Below, in pieces: positions 44,492-53,152 of a stretch of DNA of 64,000 bases. Source of the DNA: Paraburkholderia sp. SOS3 (GTDB lineage: Bacteria; Pseudomonadota; Gammaproteobacteria; Burkholderiales; Burkholderiaceae); contig NZ_CP018811.1 of NCBI RefSeq assembly GCF_001922345.1, positions 930,001 to 994,000 of the forward strand. Direction: 5' to 3'. The position numbers and the translations under genes were made by a program. Below the pieces are notes generated by a model, which had not been told where the DNA came from, ran no database searches, and saw only the letters and a program-made list of their open reading frames with translations. The stretch's first letter is position 1; each line of letters begins with the position of its first letter.

Positions 44492-46783
44492 TCATGTGCC
44501 CTCGCCGAGCGTGTGGAACAGTTCGTCCTCCTGCGCACAATGCAGACGGACGATGGCATCGAGTCCGTACAGCAGCCGCTGCAATTCGCGTACGGCAGCG
44601 GCATCGGGGCCTTCGGGGCGAATGTCCCCGGTCATGTGCCCAAGCAACCGCGCGATCCGGAATATCTCGCGATGCGTTGCGCTCATTGCGGCCATCGGAT
44701 CGTCGCCGCCCACCAGACGCGCCAGGTCGGGATACACCTGCAGATCGTCGCGTCGTTCATGCGGCACGAGCCGAAGCTCGAGCAGTTCGTTCAAGCGCGC
44801 GAGTGCGCCCGCGACCGAGGTGGCGGGCAAGCGCGGCAACGCGTCCGCCAGTTCCCTGATTTGCTCCATCACGGGACCGAGCTCGACATGCTCGCGTTTC
44901 AAACGGTCTGCATCGCTACCGGAAAGGCGGGCCGCCTTATTGGCCGGTTGTATCCGCAAGGCGCGCAACGCATTCGCGATGACTGCCACGTCGATGACCT
45001 CCTGAATGATCGCTCCGAGGAGAGGAGGCAGAAACCCGAACGCCGCGACCCCCATCGCCGCACACGAGAGAACCATGCCTGCGATCACGCTCTGAAGCGC
45101 GATTCGTCTCGTTCGGCGGGCTACCCGCAAACCATCGACGAGCCGATCCAGCCGGTCGACGAGCAGCACCACGTCGGCTGCCTCCGACGATGCCGCCGCG
45201 CCGCGCGCGCCCATCGCGACGCCGACATCGGCAGCCGCGAGCGCGGGCGCGTCGTTCACGCCATCGCCGATCATGATGACCGTGCCGTCGCGCCGCGCCG
45301 CCCGGATCGCTTCGAGCTTGTCCGATGGCGTCTGTTCCGGCCGCACTTCGGTCAGGCCGAGCGTCGCGCCGATGGTCTCGGCCACGTCGCGTCTGTCGCC
45401 CGTCAGCATGATCAGGCGCCGGATGCCTTCGTGCCGTAACAGGCGCAGCGCGCGCGGCGTCTCGAGGCGGATCTGGTCGGCCATCTGCAGCGCACCCGCG
45501 ATCGCGCCGTCCACGCCGACGAATACGGCGGAGGCACCCTCGTACGCCACGCGTTGAAGAAACGCCGCGCTCCATGAGGCAGGGGACGCGTGTGCCGATA
45601 CATAGGCAAACGAACCCATTGCGACAGCATGGCCTTCGACCTCGCCGCGCACGCCTGCGCCCGGCTGCTCGTCGACGTGGGCCGGCGCCGACAGTGCGAG
45701 ATTGCGCTCGCGTGCGGCCGTCACGACCGCTTCGGAAATGGCATGCGCGGACGCCTGCCCCAGAGACGCCGCGTAGCGCAACACGGTGCTTTGCGACACG
45801 TCCGGTCCGGTTTCGATCGAAACGAGCCGCGCGCGTCCGCTCGTCAGCGTTCCCGTCTTGTCGAAGAACAGCACCTCGGCGCGCGCCAGTCTTTCCAGCG
45901 CGCCGCCGCCCTTGATCAGCACCCCGCGTCGCGCGCAGCGCGACATGCCCGACACCACGGCGACAGGCACCGCAAGAATCAGCGGGCACGGCGTGGCCAC
46001 CACGAGCACCGCGAGCGCGCGATTCACGTCGCCGGTGACGAGCCAGCTTCCTGCGGCCAGCACCAGCGCGGCCAGCACGAAAAACAGCGCGTAGCGGTCG
46101 GCAAGACGCACGGCGGGGCTGCGCTCCTGTTGCGCGGACCTCACCATGCGGACGATGGCGGCGAATGTGCTATCGGCGGCGCGCGCGGCGGCGATCATCT
46201 CGAACGCAGCACCGGCGTTGACGACGCCGCTCTTCACCGATTCGCCGGACGACCGGAGCTGAACGGCCGACTCGCCGGTCAGCGACGATTCGTCGAGTTG
46301 CGCGTGGCCCGCCAGCGAACCATCGACCGGCACGAACTCCCCGCTGCGCACCAGCAGACGGTCGCCGGGACGCACGACGTCCAGCGCGACCGTGCGCCAC
46401 TCGCCGGCCTCGAAGCGGTTGGCATAACGCGGCGCGCGGTTCAGCAGCGCGGTCATCTCGCGACGCGCCCGCTCCTGGGCGTACCGTTCCAGCGTCCGGC
46501 CACTCGCAAGCATCAGCGAGATCACCGCCGCCGTCAGAAATTCGCCGAGGCCCAGTGCAAAACCAATGGCAAGCAGGGCGAGCACGTCGACGCCCGCTTC
46601 ACGCCGGCGCAACGCTTGAACGATCGATATCGACAGCGCCAGCAGGACCGGCAATGCGCCGGCTGCCCATAGCAGATCGGCGATCGCGCGCTCGCCGAGC
46701 GTGGCCAACGCGAGTCCGATCAGCAGACTGCCTGCCGAGACGAGCAGCAACGCGAGATCGACCGAGGGTAAGCGACGTGCCAT
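44492..46783 (-). CDS. P1B-5-type metal-transporting ATPase fused to a hemerythrin-like domain
   Basis: A 763-residue inner-membrane pump. There is no N-terminal metal-binding HMA domain; it begins directly with membrane helices. The actuator loop TGES is at 169-172, the membrane metal motif TPCP at 264-267, the phosphorylated Asp at D308 (DKTGT), GDGVND at 506-511, and QEVID at 594-598. TPCP plus QEXXD is the P1B-5 signature (Fe/Ni/Co export). Residues 625-763 form a hemerythrin-like HHE bundle with H632, H675, H704 and H748 and acidic residues at 752-754, known from other P1B-5 proteins as a di-iron sensor. ATG 46783 was chosen over an upstream frame. An FNR box lies 34 bases upstream. Confidence 0.88.
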   Translation of the reverse strand: MARRLPSVDLALLLVSAGSLLIGLALATLGERAIADLLWAAGALPVLLALSISIVQALRRREAGVDVLALLAIGFALGLGEFLTAAVISLMLASGRTLERYAQERARREMTALLNRAPRYANRFEAGEWRTVALDVVRPGDRLLVRSGEFVPVDGSLAGHAQLDESSLTGESAVQLRSSGESVKSGVVNAGAAFEMIAAARAADSTFAAIVRMVRSAQQERSPAVRLADRYALFFVLAALVLAAGSWLVTGDVNRALAVLVVATPCPLILAVPVAVVSGMSRCARRGVLIKGGGALERLARAEVLFFDKTGTLTSGRARLVSIETGPDVSQSTVLRYAASLGQASAHAISEAVVTAARERNLALSAPAHVDEQPGAGVRGEVEGHAVAMGSFAYVSAHASPASWSAAFLQRVAYEGASAVFVGVDGAIAGALQMADQIRLETPRALRLLRHEGIRRLIMLTGDRRDVAETIGATLGLTEVRPEQTPSDKLEAIRAARRDGTVIMIGDGVNDAPALAAADVGVAMGARGAAASSEAADVVLLVDRLDRLVDGLRVARRTRRIALQSVIAGMVLSCAAMGVAAFGFLPPLLGAIIQEVIDVAVIANALRALRIQPANKAARLSGSDADRLKREHVELGPVMEQIRELADALPRLPATSVAGALARLNELLELRLVPHERRDDLQVYPDLARLVGGDDPMAAMSATHREIFRIARLLGHMTGDIRPEGPDAAAVRELQRLLYGLDAIVRLHCAQEDELFHTLGEGT

Positions 46784-46816
46784 GAACCAGTTTACGAACC
46801 CGGCCCGCGCTATCGC

Positions 46817-46830
46817 TTGACGCGCATCAA
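46817..46830 (-). promoter_or_regulatory. FNR/Anr box upstream of the P1B-5 ATPase
   Basis: TTGACGCGCATCAA fits TTGAY-N4-RTCAA. It sits between the AI-2E permease stop and the ATPase start. If placed at -41 it would put the transcript start almost on the ATG. Confidence 0.65.
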
Positions 46831-46868
46831 ACAGGCGGTGTTCCGGCGAAGTCGAGATGAAGCGGCGG

Positions 46869-47924
46869 TCACCCGTCGCCGGAAGCCGGCTGCGATTTGC
46901 CCTCGTGCGCGGCAAGCATGGCTTGCCATTCGCGCCAGACGACGATCAGCGTCGCCATCACGAGCGGGCCGACAAAAAGACCGATCAGACCGAACGCCGC
47001 GATGCCGCCGAAGATGCCGAAGATAACGAGCAGAAACGGCAGTTTCGAGGTGCTGCTGATCACGAGCGGCCGGATGATATTGTCGATCCAGCTCACCGCG
47101 AGCATGCCCCACAAAAGCAGCCCGATGCCCGCCCACAACTGCCCGTCGATGATCAGCGACACGCCGACCGGCACCCAGATGAACGGCGAGCCGAACGGCA
47201 GCAGCGCCGCCGCGGCGGTCAACATGGCGAGCAGCAGCGGCGCGCCGACGCCCGCGGCCCAGTATCCGACGCCGGCGAGCGCGCCCTGGGCACAGGCCGT
47301 CAGCACGGTCCCGAAGACAACCGAGCGGCACACCTCGCCGATCGCGGCGAGATAAGCGTCGAGCCGGGCGCCGAGATACGGTTTTAACGCGTGCCGCACC
47401 TGCCCGAGCATCGTCTCGCCATCGCGATAGGCGAAGAACAGCGTGAGCACTGCAAATCCGAGCTTCACGGCGTTTCGGCTGACACTGCCCGCGACCTGCA
47501 CCGCCTCCTTGCTCCATAGCGCGAATTGCGCCTGCCAGCTGGAGGGGTCTTGCGCGAGGCTGTCCCGCAGAGCCTGCAAAGTCGGGCCGAACCACGGAAT
47601 CGAAGCTAACGCGCGGTCGTTCTGCGCGAGCCATGCCGTGCACGCGCGATAAAACGCCGTGGCCTCGCGCATCAGCGGTACGGAAAGCAACAGCATGGGC
47701 ACGAGCAGGCCGATCGCGAAGGTCGCCGTGACCAGCAAGGCCGCGCACGAGCGGCGGTTGCCCGCTGCGATTCTCACGCGCTCGTAGATCGGCCACGTCA
47801 GGTACGCGATGATGCAGGCCCACGCCACCGGAACCAGGAACGGACGCAGCACGATACCGCCGAGCACGACGAGGCCCCCGAAAAGCACCGCGAGCACGGC
47901 CTGCTTACCGATCGGTGTAGTCAT
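46869..47924 (-). CDS. AI-2E/PerM-family permease
   Basis: A 351-residue inner-membrane protein with about eight hydrophobic segments. The family start GGIVLRPFLVPVAWACIIAYLTWPIYERV is visible, as are the C-terminal PFLLVIFGIFGGIAAFGLIGLFVGPLVMA and GVPTG-like LLPFGSPFIWVPVGV. Members are linked to AI-2 release or Na+(Li+)/H+ antiport; the role here is unknown. Its ATG overlaps the preceding P-type ATPase stop by four bases (ATGA). Confidence 0.87.
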   Translation of the reverse strand: MTTPIGKQAVLAVLFGGLVVLGGIVLRPFLVPVAWACIIAYLTWPIYERVRIAAGNRRSCAALLVTATFAIGLLVPMLLLSVPLMREATAFYRACTAWLAQNDRALASIPWFGPTLQALRDSLAQDPSSWQAQFALWSKEAVQVAGSVSRNAVKLGFAVLTLFFAYRDGETMLGQVRHALKPYLGARLDAYLAAIGEVCRSVVFGTVLTACAQGALAGVGYWAAGVGAPLLLAMLTAAAALLPFGSPFIWVPVGVSLIIDGQLWAGIGLLLWGMLAVSWIDNIIRPLVISSTSKLPFLLVIFGIFGGIAAFGLIGLFVGPLVMATLIVVWREWQAMLAAHEGKSQPASGDG

Positions 47925-50614
47925 GTGTTTTCCGTGCCGGCAGCACGCTTCGTGGTATGTCCGGCAGGGCGACGCTGCAAGCGGTAGATCAGATTGCGCC
48001 GCACGAGATACTTCTCGAATTCGACGAGCACGAATACGACCATCGACAAGGCCAGCGTGATGGCGAGTTCGGCGGGATCGAGCGCGGTCGTGTCGAGCAG
48101 CGCGCTGAGCGGCGGAACATAGATGGCTGCCATTTGCAGCGCGACCGTCAGCGCGACCGCGCCGAGCAGCGGAAGATTCGAGCGCAATCCTTGCGCGAAC
48201 AACGATTCGCGCTCGGAACGGATCGCGAGCACGTGACCGAGCTGCGAGAAGGCAAGCACCGTGAACGTCATCGTCTGCCATTCGGCGAGGCCGGCGTCGA
48301 GGGCCCACGCTTGCGTTGCGAGCGTGAGCGCCGCCATCGCCAGACCGACCCACACGATGTGCTGCCACATGCCATGAGCGAATACGCCTTCGTCGGGCGG
48401 GCGCGGACGCCGCTGCATGATCGTCGGCTCGGCCGGCTCCGCGGCGAGCGTGAGGCCGGGCAAGCCATCGGTGAGCAGGTTGATCCACAGGATATGAATC
48501 GGCAGCAGCGGCACGGGCAAGCCGAACAGCGGGGACGCCGCGACCACGCAGATTTCGGCCGCGTTGCAGGTCAGCACGTAGCGCAGGAATTTCCGGATGT
48601 TGTCGAAGATTCGCCGGCCTTCCTGAACCGCGGCCACGATGGTCGTGAAGTCGTCATCGAGCAGCACGAGGCTCGCGGCCTCGCGCGCGACGTCGGTGCC
48701 GGTCTTGCCCATTGCCACGCCGATATCGGCGCGCGCGAGGGCGGGCGCATCGTTGACGCCGTCGCCGGTCATCGCAACGTAGTGGCCGCGCTTCTGGATC
48801 GCTTCGACGATGCGAATTTTCTGTGCCGGGTCGAGCCGCGCAAAAACCTTGACGTGCCCGATCCGCGCAGCGAGTTCGTCGTCCGTCAGTGCGGCGAGCT
48901 CGCGCCCCGTCATCGCCGTGTCCGCGCTGCCGAGCATGCCGAGCGAGCGTGCGATCGCTTCGGCCGTGACCGGATGATCGCCCGTGATCATGACCGGCGT
49001 GATGCCGGCCGACAGGCAGGTCGCGATCGCAGCGGCCGCGCCGGGCCGCAGTGGGTCGCGCATGCCGACGAAGCCGAGCAAGGTCAGGCCGCGTTCGACC
49101 TCGTCCGGCGCGCTGCCGGCCGCGGGCAGCGACGGCCATGCGCGCCGCGCGAGCGCGAGCACGCGCAGTCCGTTCGCGGCCATTGCGGCCGCCACGGCGA
49201 GCCACGCCGCGCGGTCGAACGGTGCGTCGGCGCCGGCGCTGGCCGCAACGTTGCCATCGTCGCTTGCGATCGACGTGCATCGCTCGACAATGGCCTCCGG
49301 CGCGCCCTTCGTATACGCGACGAAGCCGTTTTCCGCCGTGCGATGAATCGTCGTCATCCGCTTGCGCTCCGGGTCGAACGCGAACTCCATGCATCGAGGC
49401 GTCGATGCCTCGATGCTGCGCCGGTCGAAGCCCGCATCGGCGGCCGCGCGCCATAGCGCGACTTCGGTCGGATCGCCGGCAGGCGCGCCGCGCGCGTCGC
49501 CTTCGGCGTCGTTGCTGAGCGCGGCGGCTGCCAGCAGCGGCGCGGTCGTGGTGCTGCACGGGTGAAGCTCGACCACGCGCATCTCGTTGCACGTCAGCGT
49601 GCCCGTCTTGTCGGTGCAGATGTAGCTGACCGAACCCAGGGTTTCGACGGCAGGCAGTCTGCGCACGAGCGCGTTGCGCCGAGCCATGTTACGCGCCCCG
49701 AGCGCGAGCATGACCGTGACGACGGCCGGCAGCGCTTCGGGAATGGCGGCAACGGCAAGGCTCATCGCCGTCAGCAGCATCAGCAGCGTCGCTTCGCCGC
49801 GTAGCACGCCCGCGGCAAAGATTGCCGCGCACACCACGAGGATGCCGATCGCGAGCTGGCGCCCGAACCTCGCAAGACGCGTCTGCAGCGGCGTTGCGAC
49901 GGCGGGCACCTGGGCGAGCAGCGCCGCGATATGCCCCAGTTGCGTATCCATGCCGGTCGCCACCACGATGGCACACGCGCGTCCATAGGTGACGATCGAG
50001 CCTTTGAAGGCCATATTCGTGTGATCGGCGAACGGCAGTCCCGCATCGTCGAGCGCCGCGACGTTCTTTTCCACCGGAATCGCTTCGCCGGTCAGCGCGG
50101 CTTCGCTGACTCTCAGTTGCGGCGCCTCGATCAGGCGCACGTCGGCCGGCACGGCGTTGCCGGCCTCGAGCAGGATCACGTCGCCCGGCACGACCGCTGC
50201 GGCGCGAACCGTCGAGCGCTTGCCGTCGCGGACGACGACCGCGTGCAGCGCGGCAAGGCGCTTGAGTTCGAGCATCGCGCGTTCGGCGCGAAAGTCCTGA
50301 ACGAAGCCGATTGCCGCATTCAGCACCACGATCGCGACGATCACGATCGCGTCTTCGACGTCTCCGAGCAGGCCCGACAGAACCGCGACCGCGATGAGCA
50401 CGAGAATCATGAAGTCGCGAAACTGGGCGGCGAACATGGCGACGAGGCTGCGCCGCTTCGCTTCGACGATCTGATTGGGCCCATACCGCTGCAGACGGCG
50501 CACCGCCTCCTCGTCGCTGATGCCGTTCGCTGCATCCGACTCGAAATGTCGTGCGACCGCCTCCGCGCTCTGCGTGTGCCAGGGTGTGCTGCTGAGGTTT
50601 CCGGTGGCGGACAT
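47921..50614 (-). CDS. Cation-transporting P-type ATPase, P2 (Ca2+/PMA1-like) group
   Basis: An 897-residue pump. It has a cytosolic N domain (HTQSAEAVARHFESDAANGISDEEAVRRLQRYGPN), actuator LTGEA, TM4 AAIPEALPAV, phosphorylation motif CTDKTGTLT, TGDGVNDAPAL hinge, and TM6 HILWINLLTDGLPGL with Asp. These place it with Ca2+- or monovalent-cation P2 pumps rather than heavy-metal P1B. ATG 50614 is chosen; the start lies 23 bases after the previous gene's stop. It is coupled to the AI-2E permease downstream and lies behind the FNR box at 51297. Confidence 0.9.
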   Translation of the reverse strand: MSATGNLSSTPWHTQSAEAVARHFESDAANGISDEEAVRRLQRYGPNQIVEAKRRSLVAMFAAQFRDFMILVLIAVAVLSGLLGDVEDAIVIVAIVVLNAAIGFVQDFRAERAMLELKRLAALHAVVVRDGKRSTVRAAAVVPGDVILLEAGNAVPADVRLIEAPQLRVSEAALTGEAIPVEKNVAALDDAGLPFADHTNMAFKGSIVTYGRACAIVVATGMDTQLGHIAALLAQVPAVATPLQTRLARFGRQLAIGILVVCAAIFAAGVLRGEATLLMLLTAMSLAVAAIPEALPAVVTVMLALGARNMARRNALVRRLPAVETLGSVSYICTDKTGTLTCNEMRVVELHPCSTTTAPLLAAAALSNDAEGDARGAPAGDPTEVALWRAAADAGFDRRSIEASTPRCMEFAFDPERKRMTTIHRTAENGFVAYTKGAPEAIVERCTSIASDDGNVAASAGADAPFDRAAWLAVAAAMAANGLRVLALARRAWPSLPAAGSAPDEVERGLTLLGFVGMRDPLRPGAAAAIATCLSAGITPVMITGDHPVTAEAIARSLGMLGSADTAMTGRELAALTDDELAARIGHVKVFARLDPAQKIRIVEAIQKRGHYVAMTGDGVNDAPALARADIGVAMGKTGTDVAREAASLVLLDDDFTTIVAAVQEGRRIFDNIRKFLRYVLTCNAAEICVVAASPLFGLPVPLLPIHILWINLLTDGLPGLTLAAEPAEPTIMQRRPRPPDEGVFAHGMWQHIVWVGLAMAALTLATQAWALDAGLAEWQTMTFTVLAFSQLGHVLAIRSERESLFAQGLRSNLPLLGAVALTVALQMAAIYVPPLSALLDTTALDPAELAITLALSMVVFVLVEFEKYLVRRNLIYRLQRRPAGHTTKRAAGTENT

Positions 50615-50637
50615 CGCTGATACGTGTCGGCGCCCGC

Positions 50638-51105
50638 TTACTGCGGGCGCCGCGGGCAGTTGCTGCAAAGCCGGGTGATGCCCCGGCGAGCAGGATCGTC
50701 CCAATAGAAGCGGAGATCGACGCCGCCTGTGCGGGGCACGGCGACCTGTCTTGCTTCGGTAACCTGACGGTCGCGCGCGCTGACCCGGTAGCTGCCCGCG
50801 GGCAAGCGGACAAACAGGAACGGCCCATCGGTGCGGACCGCGAGAACCGTGCGTTCGCCGGACGAGATCCGGACATCGACGTCCGACAGATACTGCCCGG
50901 TCTTCGACGCAAAGGTGAGACGCAGGTTATACCTCGGCGCGGCCTGACGGAACGCATGCGCCTCGTCCTCGCCCACGCCGCCGGTGATGTAGGTGACGCC
51001 ATTGCGTTCGACGGGCGCGAGCGGCGTCTGCGCGAACGCGGGAATCGCGGCGAGGAAGCAGCAAACAGCTAACAAGTGGAGGATGCGCATAGCAATGTTC
51101 GACAT
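50638..51105 (-). CDS. Exported carboxypeptidase-regulatory-like small protein
   Basis: A 155-residue protein with a signal peptide (MRILHLLAVCCFLAAIPAFAQ). A small beta-sandwich follows, with the pattern ASKTGQYLSDVDVRISSGERTVLAVRTDGPFLFVRLPAGSYRVSA, typical of carboxypeptidase regulatory-like domains that transport or anchor at the cell surface. The tail has a Cys pair (RLCSNCPRR). CGGAG precedes ATG 51105. It is the first gene after the FNR box at 51297-51310 and lies 23 bases before the Ca2+-type ATPase. Confidence 0.78.
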   Translation of the reverse strand: MSNIAMRILHLLAVCCFLAAIPAFAQTPLAPVERNGVTYITGGVGEDEAHAFRQAAPRYNLRLTFASKTGQYLSDVDVRISSGERTVLAVRTDGPFLFVRLPAGSYRVSARDRQVTEARQVAVPRTGGVDLRFYWDDPARRGITRLCSNCPRRPQ

Positions 51106-51296
51106 GGAACACTCCGGGCGAGCATTCACGGCCGCCACGGCTACCCGATTGACGGTTCAGCCTCGAAGCACGCGACTCGTGAGCGACACAGGCGCGAAGA
51201 CCGTACTCGAAGGACGAGCCCGGAACCAGGACGTATCTCTGCTCAGGAAACGGTACATCGGTAGATGCAGGATGACCTGCCGGAGCGGTGACGACC

Positions 51297-51310
51297 TTGA
51301 CATGCATCAA
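51297..51310 (-). promoter_or_regulatory. FNR/Anr box upstream of the ATPase operon
   Basis: TTGACATGCATCAA is identical to the box at 44403-44416. It is 192 bases before the ATG of the first leftward gene, implying a long leader or a class I position. Confidence 0.65.
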
Positions 51311-51375
51311 GTGCGATGCGGGTCAGCGAGCCGCATTGCGAGTCGTCGACCATGCGGGTCGGCCGCCGTCGCGGA

Positions 51376-51873
51376 TCAGAACCCGCCGCTCACCAGCAGG
51401 TGGCGCGTATGCAGATAGGTGAGCAGCGCCCAGCGGCAAAGCGCAAGCGCCACGAGACACGAAACGAGCGCGAGCGCTGTTCTTGCGAAACCGGACGGCG
51501 CCGGCGCCGGGCCGAACTCGTTCGCCTCGCGCGGGCCGGACAGAAAGCAGAGGATCGGCAGCAAAAACACGCCGACGAGCGGGATCGACAGCGTCTTGAC
51601 CGACCACGCGGGAAAACTCAGATCTCTGAGGCGGCGCGTGGACGCGCTGTAGAACAGCGCTGCGAGCGCGGCACCAAGCAGCGCCATGACGAGATTCAGG
51701 CCGGCAAGACCGATGCGGCCCGTGGCCGCGAACCGAAGGCAAACGAGGACGGTAAGCAGCGACGATGCGATCACGCCAAGCGACATCGCGATCAGGTAGC
51801 GGCCCGCGCCCAGACGGCGGTTCGCGATAACCGAGTCAGCATGGAACCTGCGCGCTGCGAGAATCTTCGACAT
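51376..51873 (-). CDS. DUF805-like membrane protein
   Basis: A 165-residue protein with about four hydrophobic segments. The motif STRRLRDLSFPAWSVKTLSIPLVGVFLLPILCFLSGPREANEFGPAP follows the DUF805 pattern (RRLHD-x4-W, then a Gly/Pro-Asn-Phe-Gly end). Function is not known for the family. ATG 51873 is chosen from a longer open frame because it begins the folded region. It sits just beyond the FNR box, transcribed toward it, so it may be the last gene of another unit. Confidence 0.7.
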   Translation of the reverse strand: MSKILAARRFHADSVIANRRLGAGRYLIAMSLGVIASSLLTVLVCLRFAATGRIGLAGLNLVMALLGAALAALFYSASTRRLRDLSFPAWSVKTLSIPLVGVFLLPILCFLSGPREANEFGPAPAPSGFARTALALVSCLVALALCRWALLTYLHTRHLLVSGGF

Positions 51874-52029
51874 CGCCGTTTTCCCCTGCCCGTATAGGTG
51901 AACGCTTCGCGATGATAAGCCGGATGTCGATGTTAACGGCGGGTTCTGCGACAAATTCAGGGATGCGCAGCGCATCGTTGCATCGAGGCGCTCCGCGCGT
52001 CCCATGGCGCGACGTCGAGTCGCGCCGCG

Positions 52030-52167
52030 TCAGCTCGTCCTTTCGAGATCGATCATGCGGCGTTCGATCTCGGCGAGATCCTTGGCCATCGCGACGTATT
52101 CTTCGCGGCGTTCCTTGTCGGCCTGTTCGATCCACTCAGTCAGTTTGGTCATAAGGTAGGCAACCAT
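52030..52167 (-). CDS. DUF3563-family mini-protein
   Basis: A 45-residue protein (MVAYLMTKLTEWIEQADKER start, ending LAEIERRMIDLERTS). It is an amphipathic single-helix type common in Burkholderiales under DUF3563. GGAG lies five bases before the ATG, and an upstream open frame was rejected. No function is known. Confidence 0.8.
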   Translation of the reverse strand: MVAYLMTKLTEWIEQADKERREEYVAMAKDLAEIERRMIDLERTS

Positions 52168-52228
52168 CGCAGTCTCCAACGTGTTGAGTCGGTAATGCAG
52201 ATCGTACGGCGCAACAATGAGCGCAAAG

Positions 52229-53152
52229 TTAGGACGCGGAGACAGGCTCGGGCGTGGGCTTGCGCCGTCCCGCGAACACGTCGAAAAGCAGCGCGCCCGC
52301 GACAATCAGGGTTCCCGCCAGCGTGACCGGTTGCCACTGATACGCGGGCGACAGCATCGACAGCATGAACGACAGCACCGGCTGTAGCGCCATGCAGATC
52401 ATCAGCGTCAATCCGTCGGTCTTTCGCACGGCGAACTGCAGCAGCAACAGCGGCAGCATCACGCCGATCGCGGCGACCGCGACGATCGTCAGCATGTCGG
52501 TGGGCGCGGGAAACGCAAGGCTGCCGGCACTGCCCGTGCCACCTTCGAACGACAGCCACACCAGCGCCACCGCAATCGTCAGATAGAACCGGTGCGCGAG
52601 GATCGATGCGGGCCGCCAGCCGCTCGCGGCGAGCTTGCGGAACGAGCCGATGATCAGCGTCGAAGCGGCGCCCGCAATTGCCGCGGCGACGAGCGCGAAC
52701 ACCGTGTGCCACGATGCGGCCGCGGCGCGCTCGAGTTCGACCGGCACGAGCAGCGCGCATCCGCCGACAATGCCCGCGCACACAACGAGCTTCGTCGCAC
52801 CGGGCCGCCTGCCCGCTGGCCGCTTGCGCCTCTGCCATGCCGCGGCCGCGACCGCAACCAGCACCGCGATGCCAATCTCGATCGCACCGACCGCCGCCGG
52901 CGACAAATGCTTCAATGCATAGAAGAAGCAGATAAACGCAACGGCGGTCCACACATTGACCGACACGATCGCCGCGCGCGAGCCGGGCGGCAGCCGGCCG
53001 CGCGCGACCACGAGGAACACGCCCGCGACAACGCAAAAACTGATCAGCAGAAACTGCGCGGGCGCGATCGCCGCGAGAAAGGTGCCGTACATCACCTTGC
53101 CCGTCGATTGCAGCAACACGGCAAGGAACGACAGCGCATGGGCGGAGGTCAT
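52229..53152 (-). CDS. EamA/DMT-family transporter
   Basis: A 307-residue protein with ten hydrophobic helices in two EamA repeats (SARALSFLAVLLQSTGKVMYGTFLAAIAPAQFLLISF and the second PVLSFMLSMLSPAYQWQPVTLAGTLIVAGAL). Members usually export amino acids, nucleosides or small metabolites. Its ATG overlaps the stop of the ATP-grasp ligase gene by four bases (ATGA), so it is translationally coupled and is the likely exporter of the ligase product. Confidence 0.87.
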   Translation of the reverse strand: MTSAHALSFLAVLLQSTGKVMYGTFLAAIAPAQFLLISFCVVAGVFLVVARGRLPPGSRAAIVSVNVWTAVAFICFFYALKHLSPAAVGAIEIGIAVLVAVAAAAWQRRKRPAGRRPGATKLVVCAGIVGGCALLVPVELERAAAASWHTVFALVAAAIAGAASTLIIGSFRKLAASGWRPASILAHRFYLTIAVALVWLSFEGGTGSAGSLAFPAPTDMLTIVAVAAIGVMLPLLLLQFAVRKTDGLTLMICMALQPVLSFMLSMLSPAYQWQPVTLAGTLIVAGALLFDVFAGRRKPTPEPVSAS

